A stretch of DNA of 64,000 nucleotides, from positions 1-64,000 of the forward strand of contig NZ_JABSNO010000001.1 in the NCBI RefSeq assembly GCF_013294015.1. Direction: 5' to 3'. The notes beneath the pieces are model-generated. The model did not search any database. It was not told the origin of the DNA and saw nothing but the letters and a program-made list of their open reading frames with translations. Shown piece after piece: positions 34,725-43,218 of this stretch (position 1 is the stretch's first letter; the number at the start of each line of letters is the position of its first letter). A program made the position numbers and the translations under genes. The DNA is from Frigoriflavimonas asaccharolytica. Its GTDB lineage: Bacteria > Bacteroidota > Bacteroidia > Flavobacteriales > Weeksellaceae.

Positions 34725-35160
34725 TTATATCACAGATTTCATAGTCGCGACATTAGAATACACAAAACACGCTGAATTTCAATAAAAATAATAAACTCTA
34801 TACCTCTTGCGTAGCAATTACCAAATACCTGCGCTGAAAACTCGCAATTCCTGCGTAAGAATTTACAAACTCCTACGCAGAAGTTTATTGAAATCTGCGC
34901 AGGCTTGAATAAGTTTAGAAACAGCATAAAATTATTAGGTGATTTTATGATTGTAATTTTTGCGAAGAACCAGGTAATCAATTCATAGAAAATCAATTTT
35001 CGAAAGGATTGCGTAGTTCTTCGCAATGACTGATAAAGCTGCAGAGATTAAAAAAAGTAGGATGCTTGCACTAGAAGTGAAAAATTTGTTCGCAAAAGAC
35101 TTTCGCAAATTATTATCCTTAGGAATTTAGTTAATTGTTTGAAATTTAATATCGAAGAAA
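34725..35160. other. Gene-free stretch with degenerate repeats
   Basis: No convincing gene is present; the longest frame here has biased composition and no family features. The stretch carries several variants of TGCGTA...CCTGCGC. Two 30-base copies (34807-34836 and 34851-34880) match at about 20 of 30 positions, 44 bases apart from start to start. CTGCGCAGG and the palindromic TTGCGTAGTTCTTCGCAA follow. It resembles a decayed repetitive element. Confidence 0.5.
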
Positions 35161-35994
35161 TCATTTCACAGGATAGTGAATCACTTTATCAATCTCGATA
35201 GGATTATTTTCTCTACGAACATTTTCCTGATCTTGCTTTTCAAGACTTTTTAATTGGTCTTTGCTCGTGATTTTTATATTATTGTAAGAATAACTGCTGT
35301 TCGGATTGTCATCAAATTCTAACCTAAATTCTTTAAAAGGATCATTATAATCTTCCAATTTCTTCTTTTGAAAGGTTTTAAAATTAACTTCCAATGGTTT
35401 TTCTCCTCCATAATTTTCTATAAAACCTTTGGTGTCAAAAGTTTCTGCGAAGGTTTTAGATTCTACCATAGAATAAATATATTGGCCTTTTGAATCTTGA
35501 ATTTCAAATATTAAACCGGGTAAACCTCGGAATTTATAGGGTCCTTCGTTGTAGGGAATATCTTTGCAAAACCATGCCGTCCAAAATCTCCCGCCGAAAT
35601 TTGTGGTAGCTTTTTGCAGTTGGTATTTATCAATTGTTTTGGTTTCGTTGGTGAGTTTCCATTTCATTGGATCATCAGATTTATAGGCAAAAACCTCTTC
35701 CAACATTTCGTAATTTCTATTTTTAAAAGTATTGCGTTCTCTGGTTACAATATTTTGAAAACCCCACGTTTGATAGCCAAAATTATCATTCGCTTTGTTG
35801 ATGGAATCCATTCTTAAAAGATCATACTCATAAAATTTCACCTCTTCCGGATTGATATCCAAAACCATATTGATTTTTTCGTAATTTGCGGACGTAGAAT
35901 CTAATTTAAACTGTAATTCATACACAAAACGCTGGGTTTGAGCGGAAGAAAGGAAGCCGAAAAGCAAGAAAATGAAGAAATTTATTTTTAGCAT
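35161..35994 (-). CDS. GLPGLI family protein
   Basis: This 277-residue secreted protein has a signal peptide (MLKINFFIFLLFGF, cleavage near SSAQ) and the defining GLPGLIFEIQD motif near residue 160. This is the TIGR01200 family, common in Bacteroidota and of unknown function, likely periplasmic or outer-membrane associated. I prefer ATG 35994 to the upstream start at 36018, which would overlap the preceding gene and lengthen the signal unnaturally. A porin-like gene lies immediately upstream. Confidence 0.88.
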   Translation of the reverse strand: MLKINFFIFLLFGFLSSAQTQRFVYELQFKLDSTSANYEKINMVLDINPEEVKFYEYDLLRMDSINKANDNFGYQTWGFQNIVTRERNTFKNRNYEMLEEVFAYKSDDPMKWKLTNETKTIDKYQLQKATTNFGGRFWTAWFCKDIPYNEGPYKFRGLPGLIFEIQDSKGQYIYSMVESKTFAETFDTKGFIENYGGEKPLEVNFKTFQKKKLEDYNDPFKEFRLEFDDNPNSSYSYNNIKITSKDQLKSLEKQDQENVRRENNPIEIDKVIHYPVK

Positions 35995-36017
35995 AAGTAA
36001 ATTGATAATTAATTGCA

Positions 36018-36497
36018 CTAATCCGCTATTACAACCGTGGGCATATTCAACGTAAAATTCAAATTAAAACCTTTTAATTCTTTACCATTTATGCCACTTT
36101 TATCAAAAGAAAAAGCGTAACCTGCTGATAAATCTACTATTCCAAAAATGCTGATGCCGGCTTTTGGTGCAATGTATTTATTTGTGATTTCTGCTCCTGC
36201 CAACAAATAATAAGAATGTTTGATATCTACATTTCTTTGCGTATTTACCAAAATATCTCCTTGTACTTTCGGCAAAGCAGCAAATTTTCCATTGACGACT
36301 CCAAACAATCCGGAAGCTCCCAATCTAAAAATAAAATCGTCGTTTTTTAGGAATAAAAGTTTACCACCAACTTCTGCAAAACTAGAATTTTGGTATTCGT
36401 ATCCCGCAGTTATCAAAGTGTGTGTGGTCAATTGAGCTTTTGTGCCGATGCTTGCAAAAAAGAATAATATAAATAAAGGAAAGTATTTTAAGTTCAT
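36018..36497 (-). CDS. Putative small outer-membrane beta-barrel protein
   Basis: This 159-residue protein has a signal peptide (to about residue 21, TKAQ) and alternating-residue strands such as HTLITAGYEYQ, FIFRLGASGLFGVV and SYYLLAGAEIT. It ends in a short non-aromatic tail (VVIAD). It is probably a small outer-membrane barrel or barrel-like periplasmic protein. I do not recognise a specific family. It is followed by the GLPGLI gene in the same orientation. Confidence 0.65.
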   Translation of the reverse strand: MNLKYFPLFILFFFASIGTKAQLTTHTLITAGYEYQNSSFAEVGGKLLFLKNDDFIFRLGASGLFGVVNGKFAALPKVQGDILVNTQRNVDIKHSYYLLAGAEITNKYIAPKAGISIFGIVDLSAGYAFSFDKSGINGKELKGFNLNFTLNMPTVVIAD

Positions 36498-36532
36498 TTT
36501 TATAAAATTTTGAGTGTAAAGATAAAATTTAT

Positions 36533-36683
36533 TTCACGCAAAGTCGCAAAGTTTTTACGCAAAGAGCTCAAAGAAATTTTAAGCAATGCAGCAAAGAGAA
36601 AATTAAAATCCAATGTTTAAAAAAATGCACGCAAAAATAAATTTTTGCGTGCATTGTGTAAAATCTTTGCGACTTTATGTGAA
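36533..36683. repeat. Intergenic element bounded by 19-bp inverted repeats
   Basis: TTCACGCAAAGTCGCAAAG (36533-36551) and CTTTGCGACTTTATGTGAA (36665-36683) are reverse complements with two mismatches. The 151-base element encloses GCAAAG-type half-repeats and the metK terminator hairpin. It lies in the gap between metK and the barrel-protein gene. Confidence 0.7.
36619..36655 (-). terminator. Intrinsic terminator of metK
   Basis: AATGCACGCAAAAAT (36624-36638) and ATTTTTGCGTGCATT (36641-36655) form a perfect 15-pair stem with a two-base centre, followed on the minus strand by a T-run. It lies 44 bases after the metK stop. Confidence 0.85.
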
Positions 36684-36698
36684 TTATTTGCTTGAGAT

Positions 36699-37979
36699 CT
36701 ACAAATCAAACGCTTTTTTCACATCTTCTACTCTATCTAATTTTTCCCACGTGAAAAACTCTAAATCTTTCAAAGTCAATTCATTGTTTTTCCCTTTGTT
36801 GAAGGTTTTATCTGCAGTCACATAATCTCTTCCCATGTGTCCGTAAGATGCAGTTTCTTGATAGATTGGGTTTCTCAATTTTAGATTTTGCTCTATTGCA
36901 AATGGACGAAGATCAAATAATTCCATCACTTTCGTAGCAATTTCGCCATCGCTTAATCCTGTTTTGGAAGTTCCATAGGTATTCACGAACAAACCACATG
37001 GTTTTGCAACACCAATTGCATAAGAAACTTGCACCAAAACTTCGCTTGCAACTCCTGCCGCAACTAGGTTTTTCGCAATATGTCTTGTTGCGTAAGCAGC
37101 AGATCTATCTACTTTTGATGGATCTTTTCCAGAGAATGCGCCACCACCATGTGCTCCTTTTCCACCGTAAGTATCTACGATTATTTTTCTACCCGTCAAA
37201 CCTGTATCTCCGTGAGGACCACCGATTACAAAAATTCCTGTTGGGTTGATGTGGAATTGAATTTGATCGTTAAACAATCTTTGGATTTCTTCTTTTTGTT
37301 GTGCTTTAACTCTTGGAATTAGAATTTCCACGATATCTTTTCTAATTTTCGCAAGCATTGCTTCTTCACTTCCAAAATCGTCGTGCTGTGTAGAAACCAC
37401 GATAGAATCTATTCTTACAGGTTTATGATCGTCAGAATACTCAATTGTAACTTGAGATTTTGCATCTGGACGAAGATATTTGATGGCATCATTATCTCTT
37501 CTCAAAATTGCCAATTCTTTCAAAATGGTATGCGCAAGATCTAAAGCCAAAGGCATATAATTTTCGGTTTCGTTGGTTGCATAACCAAACATCATCCCCT
37601 GATCTCCTGCACCTTGTGCATTTGCTTTTGCTTCAAAAGATTCATCTTCCGTTTTTCTATCAACACCTTGGTTGATATTTGGAGATTGCTCATGAATTGC
37701 AGATATTACACCGCAAGAATCTCCATTAAACATGTATTCTCCTTTGGTGTAGCCAATTTTATTGATGACGTCTCTTGCAATTTGCTGTACATCTAGATAA
37801 GCTTCAGATTTTACTTCCCCAGCAAGAACAACTTGTCCTGTGGTAACTAAAGTTTCGCAAGCAACTTTTGAATTCTTATCATACGCTAAAAAGTTATCAA
37901 TTAAAGCGTCTGAAATTTGATCTGCTATTTTGTCTGGATGTCCTTCTGAAACAGATTCTGATGTGAATAAATAAGACAT
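36699..37979 (-). CDS. metK: S-adenosylmethionine synthetase
   Basis: This enzyme makes S-adenosylmethionine from methionine and ATP. The 426-residue product begins [17 protein letters not shown], the family's N-terminal ATP-binding segment. It also has [12 protein letters not shown] (about residues 118-129), [12 protein letters not shown] (about 258) and [16 protein letters not shown] (about 279). I use ATG 37979; the longer frame upstream runs into the leader RNA. The leader carries a probable SAM-II riboswitch, so the product most likely represses its own synthesis. An inverted-repeat element and terminator follow the gene. Confidence 0.97.
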   Translation of the reverse strand: MSYLFTSESVSEGHPDKIADQISDALIDNFLAYDKNSKVACETLVTTGQVVLAGEVKSEAYLDVQQIARDVINKIGYTKGEYMFNGDSCGVISAIHEQSPNINQGVDRKTEDESFEAKANAQGAGDQGMMFGYATNETENYMPLALDLAHTILKELAILRRDNDAIKYLRPDAKSQVTIEYSDDHKPVRIDSIVVSTQHDDFGSEEAMLAKIRKDIVEILIPRVKAQQKEEIQRLFNDQIQFHINPTGIFVIGGPHGDTGLTGRKIIVDTYGGKGAHGGGAFSGKDPSKVDRSAAYATRHIAKNLVAAGVASEVLVQVSYAIGVAKPCGLFVNTYGTSKTGLSDGEIATKVMELFDLRPFAIEQNLKLRNPIYQETASYGHMGRDYVTADKTFNKGKNNELTLKDLEFFTWEKLDRVEDVKKAFDL

Positions 37980-38022
37980 ATTTCTATTGTTTTTTATTAT
38001 TAAATATAATGGGAAAACGGGC

Positions 38023-38033
38023 ACTGATTGCAA
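38023..38033 (-). promoter_or_regulatory. Anti-aptamer segment in the metK leader
   Basis: On the minus strand this segment reads TTGCAATCAGT. It is the exact reverse complement of ACTGATTGCAA inside the upstream aptamer (38087-38077). Pairing of the two would dissolve the aptamer core, giving a simple on/off switch 44 bases before the metK ATG. Confidence 0.6.
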
Positions 38034-38054
38034 TAGAAACGGAAAGATAAATTT

Positions 38055-38104
38055 GTTTTAGCTTTTTTTCAAGAGGTTGCAATCAGTTCAAATTATTCCT
38101 CGGG
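38055..38104 (-). promoter_or_regulatory. Probable SAM-II riboswitch upstream of metK
   Basis: The minus-strand leader reads CCGAGG, then AATAATTTGAACTGATTGCAA, split here as AATAATTTGAAC and TGATTGCAA. These are followed by CCTC, TTGAAAAAA and AGCTAAAAC. This order matches the SAM-II (metA motif) aptamer: a short P1 stem (GAGG with CCTC), the conserved loop ATTT..AAC.G.ATTGCAA, and the 3' pseudoknot strand GCTAAAA. Transcription should begin only a few bases before it. Its position in front of metK fits SAM sensing. The call rests on manual motif comparison only. Confidence 0.72.
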
Positions 38105-38117
38105 TAATTATCGTTGG

Positions 38118-38149
38118 CAAATTTAAGCACATTATTTTACACTGACAAA
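38118..38149 (-). promoter_or_regulatory. Promoter of metK
   Basis: TAAATTTG at 38125-38118 and TTTG at 38149-38146 on the minus strand are 20 bases apart, a near-perfect Bacteroidota housekeeping promoter. The predicted transcription start, around 38111, lies just before the riboswitch aptamer. Confidence 0.75.
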
Positions 38150-38168
38150 CAAATTTTTGTCATAAAGA

Positions 38169-39116
38169 TTATTGTGGTTTTATGTTCACAAAATCTTCGG
38201 TTGCCTGGTAAAAATTCAATTTTTGTTTCATAGATTCTTGAATGTGCGTCTTCAATTCATCTATGATTTTTTGTTTGTATGTTGGCTTGTAATATATAAG
38301 ACTTATTTCTCTGTAAGGATGAGGTTTTCTAAAACGAGAAATTTTATTTTTTTGTTCTTTATTCAGTTGTTCTATTGCTAATTCTGGTAAAATACTGATA
38401 CCACCAACTTCATCTACCATATGAATAATAGTATTCATATTTGAAGCTAGAAAATCTAAATTTTTTGGTTTCAAAGAATTTTCTTTTAATTGACAAATAT
38501 TTTCAAATTGCGTTTTCAAACAATTGCCTTCTTCCAAAAGCCAAACTTTATCTGTATTGATATCTTCTGGACTTACAAAAGAATCTTTGTCTTCATTGAT
38601 TCCTGAAGAATACAACATCAACTCTTCGTTGAAAATAAAATCTGTATAAAATTCATTTGCAGATTCATAAGGTGTAGCAATAATTCCTGCGTCTAATTCT
38701 CCAGATTTTAAAGCTTTGATAATGCTATCAGTCGTCATTTCTTTCACTGCCATCTCTATTTCTTGGTTCTCGCCTAGAAATTTGAAGATTTCATTAGGCA
38801 AAATATACGTAGAAACCGTAGGAATAATGCCGATATTTATTTTCCCACCAATGATATTGTTGAGTAGATTTGCTTTATTCCGAAGTTCATTTACTTCATT
38901 GGTGATGGTTTTTGCGTGTTCTACAATCTGAATACCAATATCTGTAGTTCTGATTGGATGCGTGGTTCTATCAAAAATTTTCAAATCTAGCTCGTCTTCC
39001 AATTTTTGAATCATTGCGCTTAATGTTGGTTGCGTGATGAAACAGGATTGCGCGGCTTTGCCAAAATGCTTGTGGCGATCTACGGCGATTAAATATTCTA
39101 GTTGTTGAAGGTTCAT
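38169..39116 (-). CDS. oxyR: Peroxide-sensing LysR regulator OxyR
   Basis: This is a LysR-type transcription factor of 315 residues. It has an N-terminal winged helix-turn-helix (MNLQQLEYLIAVDRHKHFGKAA, split around residue 20; QPTLSAMIQKLE) and a periplasmic-binding-protein-like sensor domain. With the ATG at 39116 the two cysteines in EEGNC and ENICQL fall at exactly 199 and 208, the positions of the peroxide-sensing pair in Escherichia coli OxyR. This supports both the start and the function. It activates antioxidant genes after disulphide formation. Its 3' end is close to the metK promoter. Confidence 0.93.
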   Translation of the reverse strand: MNLQQLEYLIAVDRHKHFGKAAQSCFITQPTLSAMIQKLEDELDLKIFDRTTHPIRTTDIGIQIVEHAKTITNEVNELRNKANLLNNIIGGKINIGIIPTVSTYILPNEIFKFLGENQEIEMAVKEMTTDSIIKALKSGELDAGIIATPYESANEFYTDFIFNEELMLYSSGINEDKDSFVSPEDINTDKVWLLEEGNCLKTQFENICQLKENSLKPKNLDFLASNMNTIIHMVDEVGGISILPELAIEQLNKEQKNKISRFRKPHPYREISLIYYKPTYKQKIIDELKTHIQESMKQKLNFYQATEDFVNIKPQ

Positions 39117-39292
39117 GTTATTTGTGCTATCTATTACAAATGTACAAATTAATTCGTATTTCAAATAACTGGCAGACTGCGGATTTAGATGGAGAATAAA
39201 CGAATTGCCAATATTATTTATAAATAATATTGCTTAATACTTGGATTAATTCAAATATTTTAAATAAATGATCTCAATCAAGCTATTGAATT

Positions 39293-39637
39293 GTGAACCC
39301 TAATCAAGAATATTTTTTAAATAATGATGAACCTTGCAAAAATATGTTAGTATTTTTAAGGGATAAGATTTTGAATTCTGACGAAAAAATCACAGAAACG
39401 TTGAGTTTTGGATTGCCATTTTTTAAATACAAAAAGAAAATGCTTTGTTATTTTCATTTTCATAAAAAATACAAAGAATTTTACATTAGTTTTAATAAAG
39501 GAGTATCACTAGATTTTCCAGAATTATTACAGGAAGATAGAAAACTATTTAGAATTCTATTGCTAAATGAAGCTGTAGATTTACCGATGGATTTGATATT
39601 CACCATCCTTGAAGCAGTAAAAAAAGAGTTGAATTAA
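39293..39637 (+). CDS. DUF1801-family protein
   Basis: This 114-residue protein matches the DUF1801/YdhG-like fold: ETLSFGLPFFKYKKKMLCYFHFHKK followed by FYISFNKGV. Family members are small soluble proteins sometimes compared with frataxin, with no firm function. The start is GTG at 39293; the N-terminal MNPNQEYFLN fits relatives, and the next in-frame ATG would remove about 17 residues. It ends one base before the convergent DUF389 gene stop. Confidence 0.78.
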   Translation: MNPNQEYFLNNDEPCKNMLVFLRDKILNSDEKITETLSFGLPFFKYKKKMLCYFHFHKKYKEFYISFNKGVSLDFPELLQEDRKLFRILLLNEAVDLPMDLIFTILEAVKKELN

Positions 39638-39638
39638 A

Positions 39639-40964
39639 TTAATTTTTGTAGATAATTACTTTTGCAGAATCATTTTCTGTACGCAATCTCAAATAATTTT
39701 TCAATTTTTCTTTGTCATCACTTTTCATTTCATCTTCAGTTTTCACAAAAATTATTTTTTGCTTCGCACTTGTTGAATCTGTATTGACCACCACGTAGCT
39801 GATCGAAAATTCTGAAATATTTGGGTTTTGAGATTTTAATTCTTTGAAAACTTGAGCAGATAACTTTTGCGATTTCGTAATGCTGTCTTGGAAAGCTACT
39901 ACTTTTGCAAAATTGTCTGTAGACACGCTTGGCTGTTCGTTGGTAGTTAACTTTGCTTTATCTGAATTATTACTATTGGGCAAGGCAAAATTAAAACCTT
40001 GTTTTACGATTAACTTTACATTTTCCAAATGATAAATACTAGATTGCTTTTTTAGTAATTCTAAATCTTTTTTCTCCAACTTTTGACCGCCATACGTTAA
40101 AGTGATGACGCTTTCTTCAAAATTAACATCTTTTTGAAGCAGAAAATTATTAGGAAATATAGCTTCATTGGCTATAAAAGATTTCGCATTGGTTTCGAAA
40201 GTGTTCTTTTTTATCATTACATACCCAAAGTAAATACTTGGAATTAAGGTAAGACCAACTAAAACCCACATGATCACTTGAGATTTTTTTTCTAATTTTT
40301 CATCTTTCATAAAATTGTAAGAAGAAAAGTTGAGAACTTTCACTACAAGAAAAGTAGAAAGCGCAATATATACGGTATTAATTAAAAATAAATAAGTTGC
40401 GCCGAAAAAATAAGAATATTGCCCTGTTGCCAAACCATAACCTGCTGTGCAAAGTGGTGGCATCAAAGCTGTAGCAATTGCAACACCAGGTATTACGTTG
40501 CCTTTCAGTTTGCTTCCGTTGGCTAGCATTCCTGCTGCACCACCAAAAAAAGCAATAAAAACATCATAAATATTTGGAGAAGTTCTCGCCAAAATTTCTG
40601 AATGTGCCTCGCTTAATGGCGAAATTAGAAAATAAATAGTAGATGTAGCTAAACCTACAAAAAATGCGAAAGCATAATTTTTTAAAGATAATTTGAGCAA
40701 AGCTGGATGATTAACGCCGACTGCAAAACCAACACCAATGATTGGTCCCATCAAAGGAGATATAAGCATCGCACCGATAATAACTGCAGTAGAATTGATA
40801 TTCAAGCCAAGACTCGCGATGAAAATTGCAAAAATTAAAATCCAAAGATTGGTACCTTTGAAGGGTACACTTGCTTTGATACTATCCAAAACTTCCTCAA
40901 AATTTTCTTTCTGTGAGAAAAGATTGAAAACGCTGTCTAGTTTTTTTACAAATCTTTCCATCAT
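39639..40964 (-). CDS. DUF389 family membrane protein
   Basis: This 441-residue protein has an N-terminal DUF389 membrane domain with about six segments (residues 40-260). Its diagnostic stretches are INSTAVIIGAMLISPLMGPIIG, split by its Gly-Ala-Met, and ATALMPPLCTAGYGLA. A soluble C-terminal half follows, with beta-alpha features (KQKIIFVKTED) and two repeats of a periplasmic-like domain. The function is unknown. Its start overlaps the psd stop by four bases, so it belongs to the cdsA-psd transcript. Confidence 0.85.
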   Translation of the reverse strand: MMERFVKKLDSVFNLFSQKENFEEVLDSIKASVPFKGTNLWILIFAIFIASLGLNINSTAVIIGAMLISPLMGPIIGVGFAVGVNHPALLKLSLKNYAFAFFVGLATSTIYFLISPLSEAHSEILARTSPNIYDVFIAFFGGAAGMLANGSKLKGNVIPGVAIATALMPPLCTAGYGLATGQYSYFFGATYLFLINTVYIALSTFLVVKVLNFSSYNFMKDEKLEKKSQVIMWVLVGLTLIPSIYFGYVMIKKNTFETNAKSFIANEAIFPNNFLLQKDVNFEESVITLTYGGQKLEKKDLELLKKQSSIYHLENVKLIVKQGFNFALPNSNNSDKAKLTTNEQPSVSTDNFAKVVAFQDSITKSQKLSAQVFKELKSQNPNISEFSISYVVVNTDSTSAKQKIIFVKTEDEMKSDDKEKLKNYLRLRTENDSAKVIIYKN

Positions 40965-41614
40965 GCTTTCATTTTGGCAATCACATCTATTCCACCTTTT
41001 GTTTTATCGCCAATTTTGCAGATAATTTCTGTATCCAATGGTAGAAAAACATCCATTCTAGACCCGAATTTAATAAAGCCAAATTCATGTCCAGCTTTTG
41101 CCACATCGCCTTCATTGCAGTAGAAAACAATTCTTCTGGCAACATAACCAGCTATCTGACGAAACAAAATTTTATGATTGGTAGCACTTTCTACAGCAAT
41201 ACTCGTTCTTTCGTTTTCTGTGGAAGATTTTTCATGCCAAGCAACCAAATATTTTCCAGGGTGGTATTTTTTGTAAATAACTTTACCAGAAACAGGAAAT
41301 CTACAGATGTGCACATTTAAAGGAGACATAAATATAGAAACTTGAATGCATTTTTCTTTCAAAAATTCATCTTCTTCAACTTCTTTTATCATCACTACTT
41401 TACCATCCACTGGAGCAATTACGTTTTCTACATGATCCAAAATATCTCTAGTTGGCACACGAAAAAACCAGAATACCAAACCATAAATAATTAATATTGG
41501 AATTAAAATCAATAACGCCCACATTTCTAAAAAATAAACTGAAAGCGCCGCAATAATTACAAATAAAACGCTGGCAACGATTATAGTTCCTGTAGATTCT
41601 TTGTGTAATTTCAT
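40961..41614 (-). CDS. psd: Phosphatidylserine decarboxylase, short form
   Basis: This enzyme converts phosphatidylserine to phosphatidylethanolamine at the inner membrane. The 217-residue proenzyme has two N-terminal membrane segments (about 12-50) and conserved APVDGKV (about 68) and FMSPLNVHICR (about 94). The self-cleavage site FGSRMDVFLP (about 184) splits Gly-Ser to form the pyruvoyl cofactor. The length matches the short Psd type of Bacteroidota. It lies directly after cdsA, so two consecutive phospholipid steps are encoded together. Confidence 0.95.
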   Translation of the reverse strand: MKLHKESTGTIIVASVLFVIIAALSVYFLEMWALLILIPILIIYGLVFWFFRVPTRDILDHVENVIAPVDGKVVMIKEVEEDEFLKEKCIQVSIFMSPLNVHICRFPVSGKVIYKKYHPGKYLVAWHEKSSTENERTSIAVESATNHKILFRQIAGYVARRIVFYCNEGDVAKAGHEFGFIKFGSRMDVFLPLDTEIICKIGDKTKGGIDVIAKMKA

Positions 41615-41622
41615 AATTTTGA

Positions 41623-42495
41623 TTAAATAAATTTATCTAAAATAAAATATAAATAAACGGCGGGAACGCAGATGATAAAACTATCCAATCTATCTAATAC
41701 TCCACCGTGTCCTGGGATGATGTTTCCGCTATCCTTCACGCCAAAACTTCTTTTCAATTGGCTTTCTACCAAATCTCCAAGTGGCGCAAATATAGAAACT
41801 AAAAAGCCAACCACCATCCAATTTCCGCGCATACTTGGATTGTACATCTCTATGAAATAACCCAAAATAACCGTACAAATTATGCCTCCTGCAAGACCTT
41901 CCCAAGTTTTCTTCGGAGAAATTTTGGGTGCCATTTTGTGCTTTCCAAAAAGCCTACCGCAAATATAAGCGAAAGTATCACTGCTCCAAATTAATACAAA
42001 TAAGAAAAAAACTTCTAGAGAAAAAGTGTGTTCTATTCTAGAATATTTGGGCAAACCGAGTGCAAAACCAAACGGAAGCGCAATATAAATAACTGTAAAT
42101 ATTAGCTTTCCGCTATCTGCATATAATTCACTCGTGAATTTAAACAGTGTTACCACTGCGATCACTATTAAAGATAATGCAAGAATTTCTGTAAGTCTGT
42201 AATTAAAATAGAAATCGTGGTTGAAATATCTTTTTGTGTAGATGTAAAAAACAAAGCCTATTAAAGGAAATACAACCCATTTTTCGTAACCTATCCCAAA
42301 TTTCATTATAGAAAAGCATTCTTTTGCACCCATAAATGCTAAAAAAACAATCAATCCAAAGTAAAGATATTGTTGCTGAACAAGATTGGGAGATATTCTA
42401 TTGATGGTTTCCGCACCAATTGGATGGGTGCAAAATAGTATCACAAATACATAAACGAGACCGGAAATGCTTCTTAAAAGGAGGTTTTTGTCCAA
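41623..42495 (-). CDS. cdsA: Phosphatidate cytidylyltransferase (CDP-diglyceride synthase)
   Basis: This integral membrane enzyme makes CDP-diacylglycerol from phosphatidate and CTP. The 290-residue protein has about eight membrane segments. It has the C-terminal family signature KRSFGVKDSGNIIPGHGG followed by LDRLDS, which binds CTP and Mg, and the KKTWEGLAGG segment near residue 200. It is followed eight bases later by psd and preceded by a LUD-domain gene in the same orientation. Confidence 0.96.
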   Translation of the reverse strand: MDKNLLLRSISGLVYVFVILFCTHPIGAETINRISPNLVQQQYLYFGLIVFLAFMGAKECFSIMKFGIGYEKWVVFPLIGFVFYIYTKRYFNHDFYFNYRLTEILALSLIVIAVVTLFKFTSELYADSGKLIFTVIYIALPFGFALGLPKYSRIEHTFSLEVFFLFVLIWSSDTFAYICGRLFGKHKMAPKISPKKTWEGLAGGIICTVILGYFIEMYNPSMRGNWMVVGFLVSIFAPLGDLVESQLKRSFGVKDSGNIIPGHGGVLDRLDSFIICVPAVYLYFILDKFI

Positions 42496-42521
42496 GATAT
42501 TATATTAATAATTTAAAGAAA

Positions 42522-43103
42522 TTAATCTTCGATAAGCAGAAGAAAAAGTTTTGTAGCGTTTCCACTACTGCTGTCTAGCTTATTTTGGCTACCACTAATG
42601 GACGTAAGATTTTTAAAATTTCCATTACGTTTAATTTTTGCCATTGCTTCGTTCAAATTAGTTGCAATTTGCGAAAGATTTGCCATGATGATTACTTTCT
42701 CCGGCAATCTAGAGGAGTGGAAATGTTTTATATTGTTATGCGATAGCATTATCCTGCCATCATAAGCAATCAAATATTCGCAGGTAATAAATGCAACATC
42801 ATGAAATAATTCTAGATTTTCATCATAAGATACATTGATAACATCTAGGAATTTTTGTAAATCCGGATCACAGCAAAATGCACTAGATATTCCTTCGATC
42901 TTTACAATTTTATTTAATGTTTGCAATGCTTCACTTTCATCTGCACAATAATTAAATATACCGCCAGAATGTGTGAACAATTGGGCAAACTTGTAGTCTA
43001 GATCAGCATTTTTCAGCGAATCTCCCAACTTCTCCAAACTCTGAAGATGACTGTCTTCAGATTGGTTCATTAACTTGTTTACAAATTTTTTAAAAATGCT
43101 CAA
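42522..43103 (-). CDS. LUD-domain protein (LutC-like)
   Basis: This 193-residue protein resembles the LUD domain of lactate-utilisation proteins LutB/LutC in its central part (FCCDPDLQKFL, VAFITCEYLIAYDGRIMLS, KVIIMAN), but lacks the iron-sulphur domain of LutB. No LutA or LutB gene is nearby; in Flavobacteriia this gene sits regularly between ftsH and cdsA, so a lactate role is doubtful. The start is TTG at 43103, supported by a TATTTTTG promoter element at 43128-43121. Confidence 0.72.
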   Translation of the reverse strand: MSIFKKFVNKLMNQSEDSHLQSLEKLGDSLKNADLDYKFAQLFTHSGGIFNYCADESEALQTLNKIVKIEGISSAFCCDPDLQKFLDVINVSYDENLELFHDVAFITCEYLIAYDGRIMLSHNNIKHFHSSRLPEKVIIMANLSQIATNLNEAMAKIKRNGNFKNLTSISGSQNKLDSSSGNATKLFLLLIED

Positions 43104-43120
43104 TTATTTTGTATATTTTA

Positions 43121-43128
43121 CAAAAATA
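43121..43128 (-). promoter_or_regulatory. -7 element before the LUD-cdsA-psd genes
   Basis: TATTTTTG on the minus strand, about 18 bases before the TTG start of the LUD-domain gene and after the ftsH terminator. It indicates a separate transcript for the LUD-cdsA-psd-DUF389 set. Confidence 0.5.
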
Positions 43129-43162
43129 GAAAATTAATACTACAAATAAATTTTTATAGCAC

Positions 43163-43206
43163 AAAAAAACCGACCAATTGATAAAACTTTATCTATTGGT
43201 CGGTTT
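43163..43206 (-). terminator. Intrinsic terminator of ftsH
   Basis: Perfect arms AAACCGACCAAT (43167-43178) and ATTGGTCGGTTT (43195-43206), followed on the minus strand by a run of T. It lies 13 bases after the ftsH stop. Confidence 0.92.
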
Positions 43207-43218
43207 CTATTTTATTAT

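Noticed and set aside
34739-35026. 95-codon minus-strand ORF in the gap before the GLPGLI gene
   Set aside because: Composition is unlike the neighbours, no signal or domain is visible and the frame runs across degenerate repeats; treated as chance.
37980-38033. Longer metK start at 38033
   Set aside because: The extension covers the leader RNA with the anti-aptamer segment; conserved MetK proteins begin at MSYLFTSE.
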